Of a DNA stretch of 13,119 nt, positions 5,479 through 12,860 are shown piece by piece. The stretch lies in the NCBI GenBank assembly GCA_949745625.1, contig CATJZR010000025.1, forward strand, positions 1 through 13,119. Reading direction: 5' to 3'. The notes under the pieces were generated by a model, which made no database searches, was not told the origin of the DNA, and saw only the letters and a list, made by a program, of their open reading frames with translations. The translations under genes were made by a program, and so were the position numbers. The DNA is from an uncultured Eubacteriales bacterium. GTDB lineage: Bacteria > Bacillota > Clostridia > Christensenellales > Borkfalkiaceae. Positions within the stretch are counted from its first letter, which is position 1, and each line of letters starts with the position of its first letter.

Positions 5479-6448
5479 ACTTAAACTCTCTTCCAAAATG
5501 CACTTGTTTATAATAATTTCCGTTGCCATTGCGGTAATAGGTTTTGCGGTCGGTACGGTTTTTCACTTCGTCGGCGGTGCGTTTTTCAACTACGGCGACG
5601 AGCTTAAGCCCGAGTATAAGACCGTAGAGATAAACTACGCCTACGTCGATTACAGCGACGAGGCGGACGTTTACGAAATATGCGACGGCATATTCGGTAA
5701 GCTTGGCGTAAGCTACTACGAAACCGTTTCGGGCGACACTTCCGAGGGCGGTAAAATAATCTGCAAGTTTTCAGGTTCTACCGATTCCGATAAACTTATT
5801 CAAGCGGTTACCGAGATAGAAACCGCGTTGAGAGGCGGTAACGACAGCACGCTCAGCAATGCGTCTGTTCATTCCGACGTAGCCGAGCTGAACGGCGGCA
5901 AGGTTCTTACCTACGTTTCGATTGCACTGGCATCAGCGGTAGTGTTGCAATTTTTGTATTTCTTGATAAGATACAGCGTGACTATGGCGTTTTCAGCCGC
6001 GCTTGCAAATATACACAACCTTGTAATTTACACGGCGCTGCTTGCGCTTACGCGCATACCCGTCGGTATTTCCGCGGTTGCGTTCGGGGCATTAACGGTG
6101 CTTGTCACTATGATTGCGTGCGGGTTCGTGTTCGACAGATACCGCCGCAACTTCAAAAAGGAAAGCTTTATAAAGCTTGACAAAGATGAGCAGACCGAAG
6201 TTTGTGTACGCGAAAGCTTTATAAGCGTGCTTTATCCCGTAGTGGGAATTGCTGCGGCGGCTGTCGTAATTTTCGTAATGCTTTCTATAAGCGCAATGTC
6301 CGCACTGACGGTTCTTGCGCCCGTAGCGGCGGCATTAATCGGCGTCGCTTCCGCACTGTATGGAACGCTGTTCTTTACACCTTCCGTATACACGCGAATA
6401 AAGCTTATAGGCGATAAGGTCGCAGCCGGCTCTAAAAATAAAAAATAA
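5471..6448 (+). CDS. secF: Divergent SecF-like subunit of the SecDF translocase
   Basis: This is the partner of SecD in the accessory export complex. ATG 5471 is chosen because GGGAGG at 5456-5461 lies 9 nt upstream; it overlaps the end of secD by 8 nt, implying translational coupling. The 325-aa protein has a first helix (about 12-35), a short outer domain (36-143) and five helices (about 145-165, 170-190, 198-220, 252-272 and 276-301), the SecF layout. Recognisable pieces are LYFLIRYSVTMAFSAALANIH (162-182, for Y-x-x-IRF...LAxxHD) and FDRYRRNFK (221-229, for the FDRIREN loop). The NDT triplet expected before FDR reads IAC at 215-217, the HD pair reads HN, and the conserved Arg of the next helix appears to be Ser252. 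SecF identity rests on topology, these motifs and position after secD. Confidence 0.84.
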   Translation: MTKLKLSSKMHLFIIISVAIAVIGFAVGTVFHFVGGAFFNYGDELKPEYKTVEINYAYVDYSDEADVYEICDGIFGKLGVSYYETVSGDTSEGGKIICKFSGSTDSDKLIQAVTEIETALRGGNDSTLSNASVHSDVAELNGGKVLTYVSIALASAVVLQFLYFLIRYSVTMAFSAALANIHNLVIYTALLALTRIPVGISAVAFGALTVLVTMIACGFVFDRYRRNFKKESFIKLDKDEQTEVCVRESFISVLYPVVGIAAAAVVIFVMLSISAMSALTVLAPVAAALIGVASALYGTLFFTPSVYTRIKLIGDKVAAGSKNKK

Positions 6449-6456
6449 ATTCAATT

Positions 6457-6486
6457 AAGGGCGGGTATCAACCCGCCCTTACGTTT
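6457..6486 (+). terminator. Strong G/C-rich hairpin between secF and recJ
   Basis: A perfect 10-bp stem, AAGGGCGGGT (6457-6466) with ACCCGCCCTT (6471-6480), closes on an ATCA tetraloop. Only a short TTT (6484-6486) follows, so it may be a weak terminator, a 3'-end stabiliser for the secDF mRNA, or a structure acting on recJ translation. It ends 10 nt before the recJ ATG. Confidence 0.7.
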
Positions 6487-6490
6487 AGTT

Positions 6491-8812
6491 ATGAAAAAGA
6501 TAATTCCCGAATACGAATTTTCGTCGGAACAACTTAATACCGTCAGACAGCTCGCTTCCGAATGCGGGCTGTTGGAGGATACCGTCAAAATACTGTATGG
6601 CAGAGGAATAGACGACGTGGAAAAGATAACCGCGTTTATCCGTCCTTCGCGCGCGCAGTTTATTTCACCGTTCAAAATGAGCGGCATGAGCGAGGCGGCA
6701 GAGTTAATCGGCCGCGCCCGAGACGAGGGCTGGACTGTTGCCGTTTACGGCGACTATGACGCCGACGGCGTATGCGCGTCGACAATTATGTATCGCGCCT
6801 TGTGCGATTTCGGCATAGTTCCCATTGTATACGTTCCCGAGCGGCGCGACGGTTACGGTTTGAATAAAGCTGCGATAGATGAAATTTTCGAGGAGCATTT
6901 TCCGCAGCTTTTTATAACGGTTGACTGTGGAATTTCCTGCGCGGAGGAAGTGGAATACATAAAGGAGCAGGGCGCCGAGGTTATCGTAACCGACCATCAT
7001 GAGCTGCCTGATGTTATCCCCGACTGTATCTGCATAAATCCTAAATTCAACGACGGATATATTTACGACAATCTTTGCGGCGCTGGCGTAGCGTTAAAAG
7101 TGGCGGTTGCACTTAACGGTGCGGACGCATATAAATATCTCGATTTTGCCGCCATTGCAACCGTTGCCGACAGCGTTCCGCTGACGGGCGAAAACCGCAG
7201 CATAGTCTGCGAGGGGCTTAAACTTGTCAATGAAACGCCCCGTCCGTGCTATTCGGGTTTCTTTAATAAAAGCGACAGCGCGGTTACGGCGCAGACGATA
7301 GCGTTTAACGTCGCACCCAAAATAAACGCGGCGGGCAGAATGGGCGACGCTCGCTCGGCGGTGCGCCTTTTTACCGAGACCGACGAAAACGAAATTTTCA
7401 ATCTTTCCGCAAAGCTGACCGCATACAATTTAGAGCGTCAGAAATACTGCGACGAGCTTTACTCCGACGCGAAGCGGAAGATAAAAGAAAAAGGTGCGTA
7501 CGGCAAGGTTGTTATGCTGTGGGACGAGGGCTGGAATACGGGCTTTGTCGGCATAGTAGCCGCTCGTATTGCGGAAGAATACGCGCGCCCCGCGCTGCTT
7601 TTCGTAAGGAATGGCAATATGCTGAAGGGCAGCGTGCGCTCGGTTGAAAACGTCAACGTGTTCGAGGCGCTTAAAGCTTGCGGGGATTGTATTTCCGAAT
7701 TCGGCGGGCACGCGCAGGCGGCGGGCGTAAATATCGAAATAGACAATTTCGATAAGTTGGAGGAGGCGCTTAACGCTTATCTTTCCGCTAACTATTCCTC
7801 CGCCGATTTCGAGCATACCGTCTACGTTAGCGGCAAGCTTGAACGGGGATATTCCGAGCGTTTCGCTCACGAGCTTGAAATGTTAGAGCCGTTCGGCGTC
7901 GGAAACCGCCGTCCCCTGTTCGTAATCGAAGAGGGCGCCTCTGACGCGCAACCCGTAAAGCCGCAGTCGCCGCACGTTTCCATAAAGAGTGACAAAATAG
8001 AACTGATGTATTTCGGTGGCGCGAAATACACCTATCTTTTGGACAGTCCCGCGCCCAAGAGCTACGTTTTTGAATACAACATATCCAAGTTCCGCGGCAG
8101 AGAGTACGTCAAGGGCTACGTGCGCGACGTCGTCGCTTCGCGCGACGCGGGCACGTACTGCAAGCGCGAAATTGCGGTAAACAATATTTTGACGCTCGCC
8201 TGTCCCGCGGCGGACTGCGCCGTTAAGTCTATGACCCGCGAAGAAATAGATGCGGCTATGGGCGGAGGTGCGTCATACGGTACGCTGTATATCGCGTCCG
8301 ATTACGACACGCTTTCTCAGTATAAAAACGTAAGTAAATTTCCGGTCGAATTGTTCACGCTGTCGTCGGGCAACCTTGCGGATGTTGTACTCGTTTCTCC
8401 TCGTCACGACGCGGATTTAAGCGGATTTAAAAACGTCGTTTTTCTCGACGGACAACCGGCGGGTGTACGCTATAAGTCGCTCGGCGGCAAAAGCGCAGTA
8501 ATATGCAGCGACGTTTGCGGCTATAATTATTTAAAAGATTTGTCGTCGGATAGGGGTGACCTGCTCAAAATATTCTCGGTCGTACTCACTAATATGGGCG
8601 GCATTGCGGGCTGCGACAGTGGCGAGGTCGCTTTAAAAAGTGATTTCTGCCAGTCTGCGGTGCAGGCGGCGTTCGCGTTAGAGGTTTTCCGCCAGCTACT
8701 TTTAATCTCATACGAAGACGGGAAATTCAGACTGTTTCGCGGCGTTAAAACCGATTTGACCAACTCGGAGCTATATAATATTGTAAGAGAATACCATGAA
8801 AACCGTTCTTGA
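6491..8812 (+). CDS. recJ: Single-stranded-DNA-specific exonuclease RecJ
   Basis: RecJ degrades single-stranded DNA 5' to 3' in recombination and mismatch and base-excision repair. The 773-aa protein shows the full DHH phosphoesterase signature: GDYDADG at 87-93, TVDCG at 143-147, DHH at 168-170, ADSVPLTGENR at 226-236, INAAGRMGDA at 278-287, and GGHAQAAG at 405-412 of the DHHA1 domain. An OB-type DNA-binding region follows (about 440-548). A C-terminal domain of about 210 residues resembles in size the one of Firmicutes RecJ proteins such as B. subtilis (about 785 aa). All metal-ligand motifs look intact. No Shine-Dalgarno is visible before the ATG, and a G/C-rich hairpin ends 10 nt upstream. 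Its last 17 nt overlap the (p)ppGpp synthetase gene; the apt gene often found between the two is absent. Confidence 0.97.
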   Translation: MKKIIPEYEFSSEQLNTVRQLASECGLLEDTVKILYGRGIDDVEKITAFIRPSRAQFISPFKMSGMSEAAELIGRARDEGWTVAVYGDYDADGVCASTIMYRALCDFGIVPIVYVPERRDGYGLNKAAIDEIFEEHFPQLFITVDCGISCAEEVEYIKEQGAEVIVTDHHELPDVIPDCICINPKFNDGYIYDNLCGAGVALKVAVALNGADAYKYLDFAAIATVADSVPLTGENRSIVCEGLKLVNETPRPCYSGFFNKSDSAVTAQTIAFNVAPKINAAGRMGDARSAVRLFTETDENEIFNLSAKLTAYNLERQKYCDELYSDAKRKIKEKGAYGKVVMLWDEGWNTGFVGIVAARIAEEYARPALLFVRNGNMLKGSVRSVENVNVFEALKACGDCISEFGGHAQAAGVNIEIDNFDKLEEALNAYLSANYSSADFEHTVYVSGKLERGYSERFAHELEMLEPFGVGNRRPLFVIEEGASDAQPVKPQSPHVSIKSDKIELMYFGGAKYTYLLDSPAPKSYVFEYNISKFRGREYVKGYVRDVVASRDAGTYCKREIAVNNILTLACPAADCAVKSMTREEIDAAMGGGASYGTLYIASDYDTLSQYKNVSKFPVELFTLSSGNLADVVLVSPRHDADLSGFKNVVFLDGQPAGVRYKSLGGKSAVICSDVCGYNYLKDLSSDRGDLLKIFSVVLTNMGGIAGCDSGEVALKSDFCQSAVQAAFALEVFRQLLLISYEDGKFRLFRGVKTDLTNSELYNIVREYHENRS

Positions 8813-10922
8813 AAAAATTTCGGAAAACTATAATAAGCGCGACAGAGAGCTGCTCACCGCCGCATACGGCTATGCCGAAGAGATGCACGAGGGGCAGAAG
8901 CGCGCCTCGGGCGAAGCGTACTTTACGCACCCCTGCGCGGTTGCGGAAATACTTATCGACCTCGGTATGGACGCGCCGTCAGTTGCGGCGGCTTTTCTGC
9001 ATGACGTAATCGAGGACACGCCCGCCACCGGAGAGGACGTCCGCGCCCGCTTCGGCAGCGAAATTCTCACGCTCGTGGACGGAGTAACCAAGCTTGACAA
9101 AATCAGCTTCGCCTCGCACGAGGAGGAGGACGCGGAAAACTTCCGTAAAATCTTCGTTGCAATGGCAAACGACGTGCGTGTTATCATAATCAAGCTTGCA
9201 GACAGGCTGCACAACATGCGCTCGCTGAATTTTCTTTCGGAGGAGCGGCAGCAGCGTATAGCCAAGGAAACGCTTGAAATTTTTACGCCGCTTGCGGGCA
9301 GACTGGGTATATCTCAGATTAAGTGCGAGCTTGAAGATTTGTGCCTTAAATATCTCGAACCCGAAAGCTACTTTTACCTTGTTACAAACATACACGAAAA
9401 AATAGAAGAGCGCAAAAGCTTCGTCGAGTCTGTCGTCAGCCAGCTTAAAACGCTTTTAAAGGAAAGCGGAGTAAAGGGCGAGGTGTTCGGCAGACCCAAG
9501 CATTTCTATTCCATTTACAAAAAAATGAAAAAGCAGGGAAAGACGCTCGACCAGATTTACGACCTTTCCGCCGTACGCGTTATCGTCGCCACAATCGACG
9601 AGTGCTACGAAATTCTTGGTAAAATTCACAAGCAGTGGAAACCCGTTCCCGGCAGAATTAAGGACTATATCGCAACCCCCAAGCGTAACCTTTATCAGTC
9701 ACTGCACACCACGGTAGTAACCAACTTCGGTCAGTACTGCGAAATTCAGATACGTACGCAGCAAATGCACCGTATGGCGGAATTCGGTATCGCGGCTCAC
9801 TGGCGCTATAAGGAACAGAAATCGAGTGAGACGGGCTTCGACGCGCGGCTTAGCTGGATACGCGACGTTATGGACTGGCAGGGCAGTCTCAATGACTCGA
9901 AGGAATTTGTCGACTCGCTTAAAACCGACCTCTATTCGAACGAACTGCTCGTCTTTACTCCGCACGGCAAGGTCATTTCCCTGCCGCCTGCGGCAACGCC
10001 CGTAGACTTTGCCTACGCAATTCATTCCGCAGTCGGCAATAAGTGCGTCGGCGCAAAGGTTAACGGCCGAATAGTTCCGCTCAATTCCGCTCTTTCAACG
10101 GGCGACGTTGTTGAAATTCTTACCTCGCCGACCTCGAAGGGGCCTTCGTGGGACTGGCTCAAATTCGTAAAATCCGGTTCGGCACGCGCAAAAATCCGCG
10201 CCTTTTTCAAGCGGGAAATGAAAGAAGAGAACGCCAGAACGGGTAAATCGATGTTGGAAGCCGAAGCGAAGCGCCGCGGCTACAATCTCGGCGATTTGCT
10301 TACGGAGGAGTCATTCAAGCGGCTTTCAGATAAGTTGGTGTTTTCGTCCGTAAACGAAATGATGGCGTCAGTAGGCTACGGCGCGGTCAGCGTAAATTCT
10401 ATAATTTTCAAGCTTATCGATTACTATAAAAAAGAAGTCCCCAAGCCCGTTACCGACGCTTCAAGCGGCAAGGGGCGCACGCAGTCGGGCACGGTGGCGG
10501 TAAAGGGTTTAAGCGGTCTTTTAATACGCTTCGCGCACTGCTGTAACCCGGTCCCCGGAGACGAGATAGTCGGATTTGTTTCGCGTGGCAGGGGAGTGAT
10601 AATTCACCGCACCGATTGCCCGAATATCGTAAACGAGGCTACCGAGCGCCTTCAACCCGCGCAGTGGACGGGCGAGCAGTCCGAATTTATCGCGGGGCTG
10701 AAAATAGTTGCGGAGGACGACAACGGACTCGTTGCGTTTATATCCGCGGAAATAGCGGCGCTTAAACTCAGCATGACTGCAATCAACGGCAGAGTTAACA
10801 AGGACAAGAACGCCGAATTCGATATAAGAATTAAGCTCAACAAACGCTCGGATATAGATTTGCTCGTCAACCGTATCAAAAAGGACAAACGCGTAATAGA
10901 CGTTTTCAGGACGACGAAATGA
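8796..10922 (+). CDS. relA: Bifunctional (p)ppGpp synthetase/hydrolase, Rel/SpoT type
   Basis: This is a long RSH enzyme that makes and degrades the stringent-response alarmone (p)ppGpp. Its 708 aa have all expected domains. The HD hydrolase has His45, His69-Asp70 (HDVIED) and Asp136/Asn140 (LADRLHN), so hydrolysis should be intact. The synthetase has GRPKHFYSIYKKM (232-244), RIKD at 287-290 (the RxKD form of bifunctional Rel/SpoT, not the ExDD of RelA), and YQSLHTTV with EIQIRT at 316-321. TGS spans about 384-445, followed by a helical part, the Cys-containing HCCNPVPGD (581-589) and HRTDCPN (604-610) region, and an ACT domain from about 633. The start overlaps recJ by 17 nt, with AAGAGA at 8785-8790 as a modest Shine-Dalgarno. 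Its TGA shares an ATGA with the next gene. The symbol rel would be equally apt. Confidence 0.97.
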   Translation: MKTVLEKISENYNKRDRELLTAAYGYAEEMHEGQKRASGEAYFTHPCAVAEILIDLGMDAPSVAAAFLHDVIEDTPATGEDVRARFGSEILTLVDGVTKLDKISFASHEEEDAENFRKIFVAMANDVRVIIIKLADRLHNMRSLNFLSEERQQRIAKETLEIFTPLAGRLGISQIKCELEDLCLKYLEPESYFYLVTNIHEKIEERKSFVESVVSQLKTLLKESGVKGEVFGRPKHFYSIYKKMKKQGKTLDQIYDLSAVRVIVATIDECYEILGKIHKQWKPVPGRIKDYIATPKRNLYQSLHTTVVTNFGQYCEIQIRTQQMHRMAEFGIAAHWRYKEQKSSETGFDARLSWIRDVMDWQGSLNDSKEFVDSLKTDLYSNELLVFTPHGKVISLPPAATPVDFAYAIHSAVGNKCVGAKVNGRIVPLNSALSTGDVVEILTSPTSKGPSWDWLKFVKSGSARAKIRAFFKREMKEENARTGKSMLEAEAKRRGYNLGDLLTEESFKRLSDKLVFSSVNEMMASVGYGAVSVNSIIFKLIDYYKKEVPKPVTDASSGKGRTQSGTVAVKGLSGLLIRFAHCCNPVPGDEIVGFVSRGRGVIIHRTDCPNIVNEATERLQPAQWTGEQSEFIAGLKIVAEDDNGLVAFISAEIAALKLSMTAINGRVNKDKNAEFDIRIKLNKRSDIDLLVNRIKKDKRVIDVFRTTK

Positions 10923-11524
10923 CGGTAATCAAGGTATTGCCGCGCGGCTTCGGCTGCGATTCGTAAATTGTTACTGGCTACGGCTTAACCGCAGTAATAG
11001 TTGACTGCGCCGACGAAAACGTATTTTATGAATGTGACGAGCGCGGGTTGCGCCCCGTCGCTGTACTGCTGACGCACGGACATTTCGACAACGTCAGCGG
11101 ATGCGGGCTGTTTCATTTAAAGGATGTCCCCGTTTACTGCGGCGAAAAAGAAAAGGACTATATTTTCAGCGCCGCAAACCGTTCGCTTTTCGGCGGCGTG
11201 TATATCCCCGAATTTGAAATTTACAGAACTTTAAAGGACGGCGAAAAAATGACGGCGGGCGGGATTGAGTTCGAGGTAATTGCAACGCCGGGACATACCG
11301 TCGGCGGAGTGTGCTATAAGGCGGAAGGCTGTCTGTTTACCGGCGATACGCTGTTTCGCGGTAATATCGGCAGAACCGACCTTGCGGGCGGCGACTTCGG
11401 GGCAATAATTGCAAGCCTAAAAAAGCTTGATGCGCTCGACGGCAATTTTAAAATATATTGCGGTCACGAAGAGGATACTACGCTCGATTACGAGCGTGCA
11501 AACAATAAATATGTTAAATACTAA
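10919..11524 (+). pseudogene. MBL-fold hydrolase gene (glyoxalase II-like) with in-frame stop at codon 16
   Basis: From ATG 10919, which overlaps the relA stop as ATGA, the frame reads 15 residues (MTVIKVLPRGFGCDS), hits TAA at 10964-10966, then continues open to 11524; intact, it would encode about 201 aa. The sequence after the stop (IVTGYGLTAVIVDCAD) is the expected second strand of a small MBL-fold hydrolase, so the frame is the same and no indel is needed. The stop lies where relatives have the Tyr of an N-C-Y motif. Further motifs are THGHFDN at residues 54-60 (HxHxDH with Asn for the last His), TPGHT, FTGDTLFRGNIGRTD and CGHEEDT. The open part from TTG 11048 to 11524 gives 158 aa but lacks the first strands of the fold. 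I read it as a recently damaged gene, a strain-level nonsense allele or an assembly error. The hemZ start overlaps its end. Confidence 0.75.
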
Positions 11525-12860
11525 TTCGGAATATCTGCGTCCCGAAATTATGGACGTTTTGCGTGCCTTCGACTGCGAAGAAGAGAATTTCACTCATTAC
11601 TTCGAGTACGCAGGCGGCAAATTTTTCAATTCAATAGAGTACAACGGTGAATTTTACGACTTCGAAAACGAGGCGGAGACGGAAACGGAACTGGTTTTCA
11701 GGCGCCTTGCAAAGAGGTACTGCAAGCTTGCTTTTTATAAGGTGATTTCAAAATTCAAGGGCGGGCTTGTGTGGGGCGCGCTCACGGGTATAAGACCTAC
11801 CAAGCTGGCGTATGCCGAGCAGGCGGAGGGGCGCGATTTTACCGCCCTCTTTAAAGAAATGGACGTAACGGCGCGTAAAACCGAGCTTGTCGTGCGCATA
11901 CTCGAAACGCAGAAGGGCGTTTACGGCAACCACGGCGGGCAGGATTTGTTTATAAGTATACCGTTCTGCCCGACGAAGTGCGATTATTGCTCGTTTATCA
12001 CCGCGCCGTTAGAGGCGACGAAAGGGTATGTCGATAGCTATATCGACTGTCTGATAAAGGAAATCGAAAGCTTAAAAACCACTGAATTCAACAGTATATA
12101 TATCGGCGGAGGCACGCCGTTTGTTTTAAGTGAAGAACAGCTTAAAAGAATTTACTCGGCTTTAAGCAGGTTCAAAACCGACGAGTACACCGTCGAAGCG
12201 GGCAGACCCGACGTGTTTACCGAAGAAAAGCTGAAACTTTCAAAGGAATACGGCGTTACGCGTATATGTGTAAATCCTCAGTCGTTCAACGACAAAACGC
12301 TTGAAGCGATAGGCAGACGGCACACGGCGGAACAGACTGTAAATGCCTTCCGTCTTGCCGAAAAATTTTCGTTCGATATTAACTTGGACTTGATTGCAGG
12401 TCTTGCGGAAGAAAGCGTTACCGATTTTGAAAAGTCTTTGAAAACGGCAATTTCTTTAAACCCTGCAAATATAACGGTGCATACGCTGTCTTTAAAGTCG
12501 GGCGCGAAGTTAAAAGAACGTATAAAACGGCTGAATATTTCAGGTATTTCCGATATGGTCGATTTGTCAGATAAGCTTTTAAGCGAGGCGGGGTATCTTC
12601 CGTATTATCTGTACAGGCAGAAGTATCAGGCGGGTGGACTTGAAAACGTCGGTTGGTGCAGGCAGGGCAAACCTTGCATTTATAACATAAACGTAATGGA
12701 AGAAATTTCCGACAATATTGCGCTGGGTGCAAACGCGATTTCAAAAAAACTTTTCGGCGGCAACCGTATCGAGCGGTACGCAACCCCCAAGGATTTACCT
12801 ACCTATATCAACAAAATCGAAAGAATAATAGATGAAAGGGACAAGCTATTCAATGAGTGA
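11511..12860 (+). CDS. hemZ: Radical SAM coproporphyrinogen III dehydrogenase-family protein HemZ
   Basis: HemZ-family enzymes are related to HemN, which decarboxylates coproporphyrinogen III to protoporphyrinogen IX without oxygen. ATG 11511 gives 449 aa and overlaps the preceding frame by 14 nt; a longer frame from 11427 would run through the hydrolase gene and is not family-like. The N-terminal ~145 residues, including LTGIRPTKLAY (91-101), are the HemZ-specific extension. The radical SAM site is Cys153, Cys157 and Cys160 (CPTKCDYC), followed by GGGTPF (199-204), VEAGRPD (228-234, a HemZ signature), and LYRQKYQAGGLENVGW (367-382) near the C-terminus. No other heme gene is in the window, and HemZ proteins occur in anaerobes with incomplete heme pathways, so the true substrate is open. 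The Shine-Dalgarno is weak, suggesting coupling to upstream translation. The next gene overlaps by 8 nt. Confidence 0.92.
   Translation: MLNTNSEYLRPEIMDVLRAFDCEEENFTHYFEYAGGKFFNSIEYNGEFYDFENEAETETELVFRRLAKRYCKLAFYKVISKFKGGLVWGALTGIRPTKLAYAEQAEGRDFTALFKEMDVTARKTELVVRILETQKGVYGNHGGQDLFISIPFCPTKCDYCSFITAPLEATKGYVDSYIDCLIKEIESLKTTEFNSIYIGGGTPFVLSEEQLKRIYSALSRFKTDEYTVEAGRPDVFTEEKLKLSKEYGVTRICVNPQSFNDKTLEAIGRRHTAEQTVNAFRLAEKFSFDINLDLIAGLAEESVTDFEKSLKTAISLNPANITVHTLSLKSGAKLKERIKRLNISGISDMVDLSDKLLSEAGYLPYYLYRQKYQAGGLENVGWCRQGKPCIYNINVMEEISDNIALGANAISKKLFGGNRIERYATPKDLPTYINKIERIIDERDKLFNE

Noticed and set aside
3976..6448. Reading the secDF pair as an RND/MMPL drug exporter
   Set aside because: The split into a 500-aa and a 325-aa protein, each with a first helix, an outer domain and five more helices, and the FEKVR and FDRYR loops fit SecD and SecF better.
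7430..7870. Long minus-strand frame inside recJ (146 codons), and similar ones in scfB, secD, tgt and hemZ
   Set aside because: They are antisense to genes with intact conserved motifs, lack ribosome sites and have no recognisable domains; such frames arise from the codon bias of the real genes.
10964..10966. Recoding of the in-frame stop as selenocysteine or pyrrolysine
   Set aside because: The codon is TAA, not TGA or TAG, and TAA ends most genes in the window, so it must act as a normal stop.
11427..11510. Longer hemZ start upstream at 11427
   Set aside because: It would overlap most of the hydrolase C-terminus, and the added 28 residues are basic and unlike HemZ.
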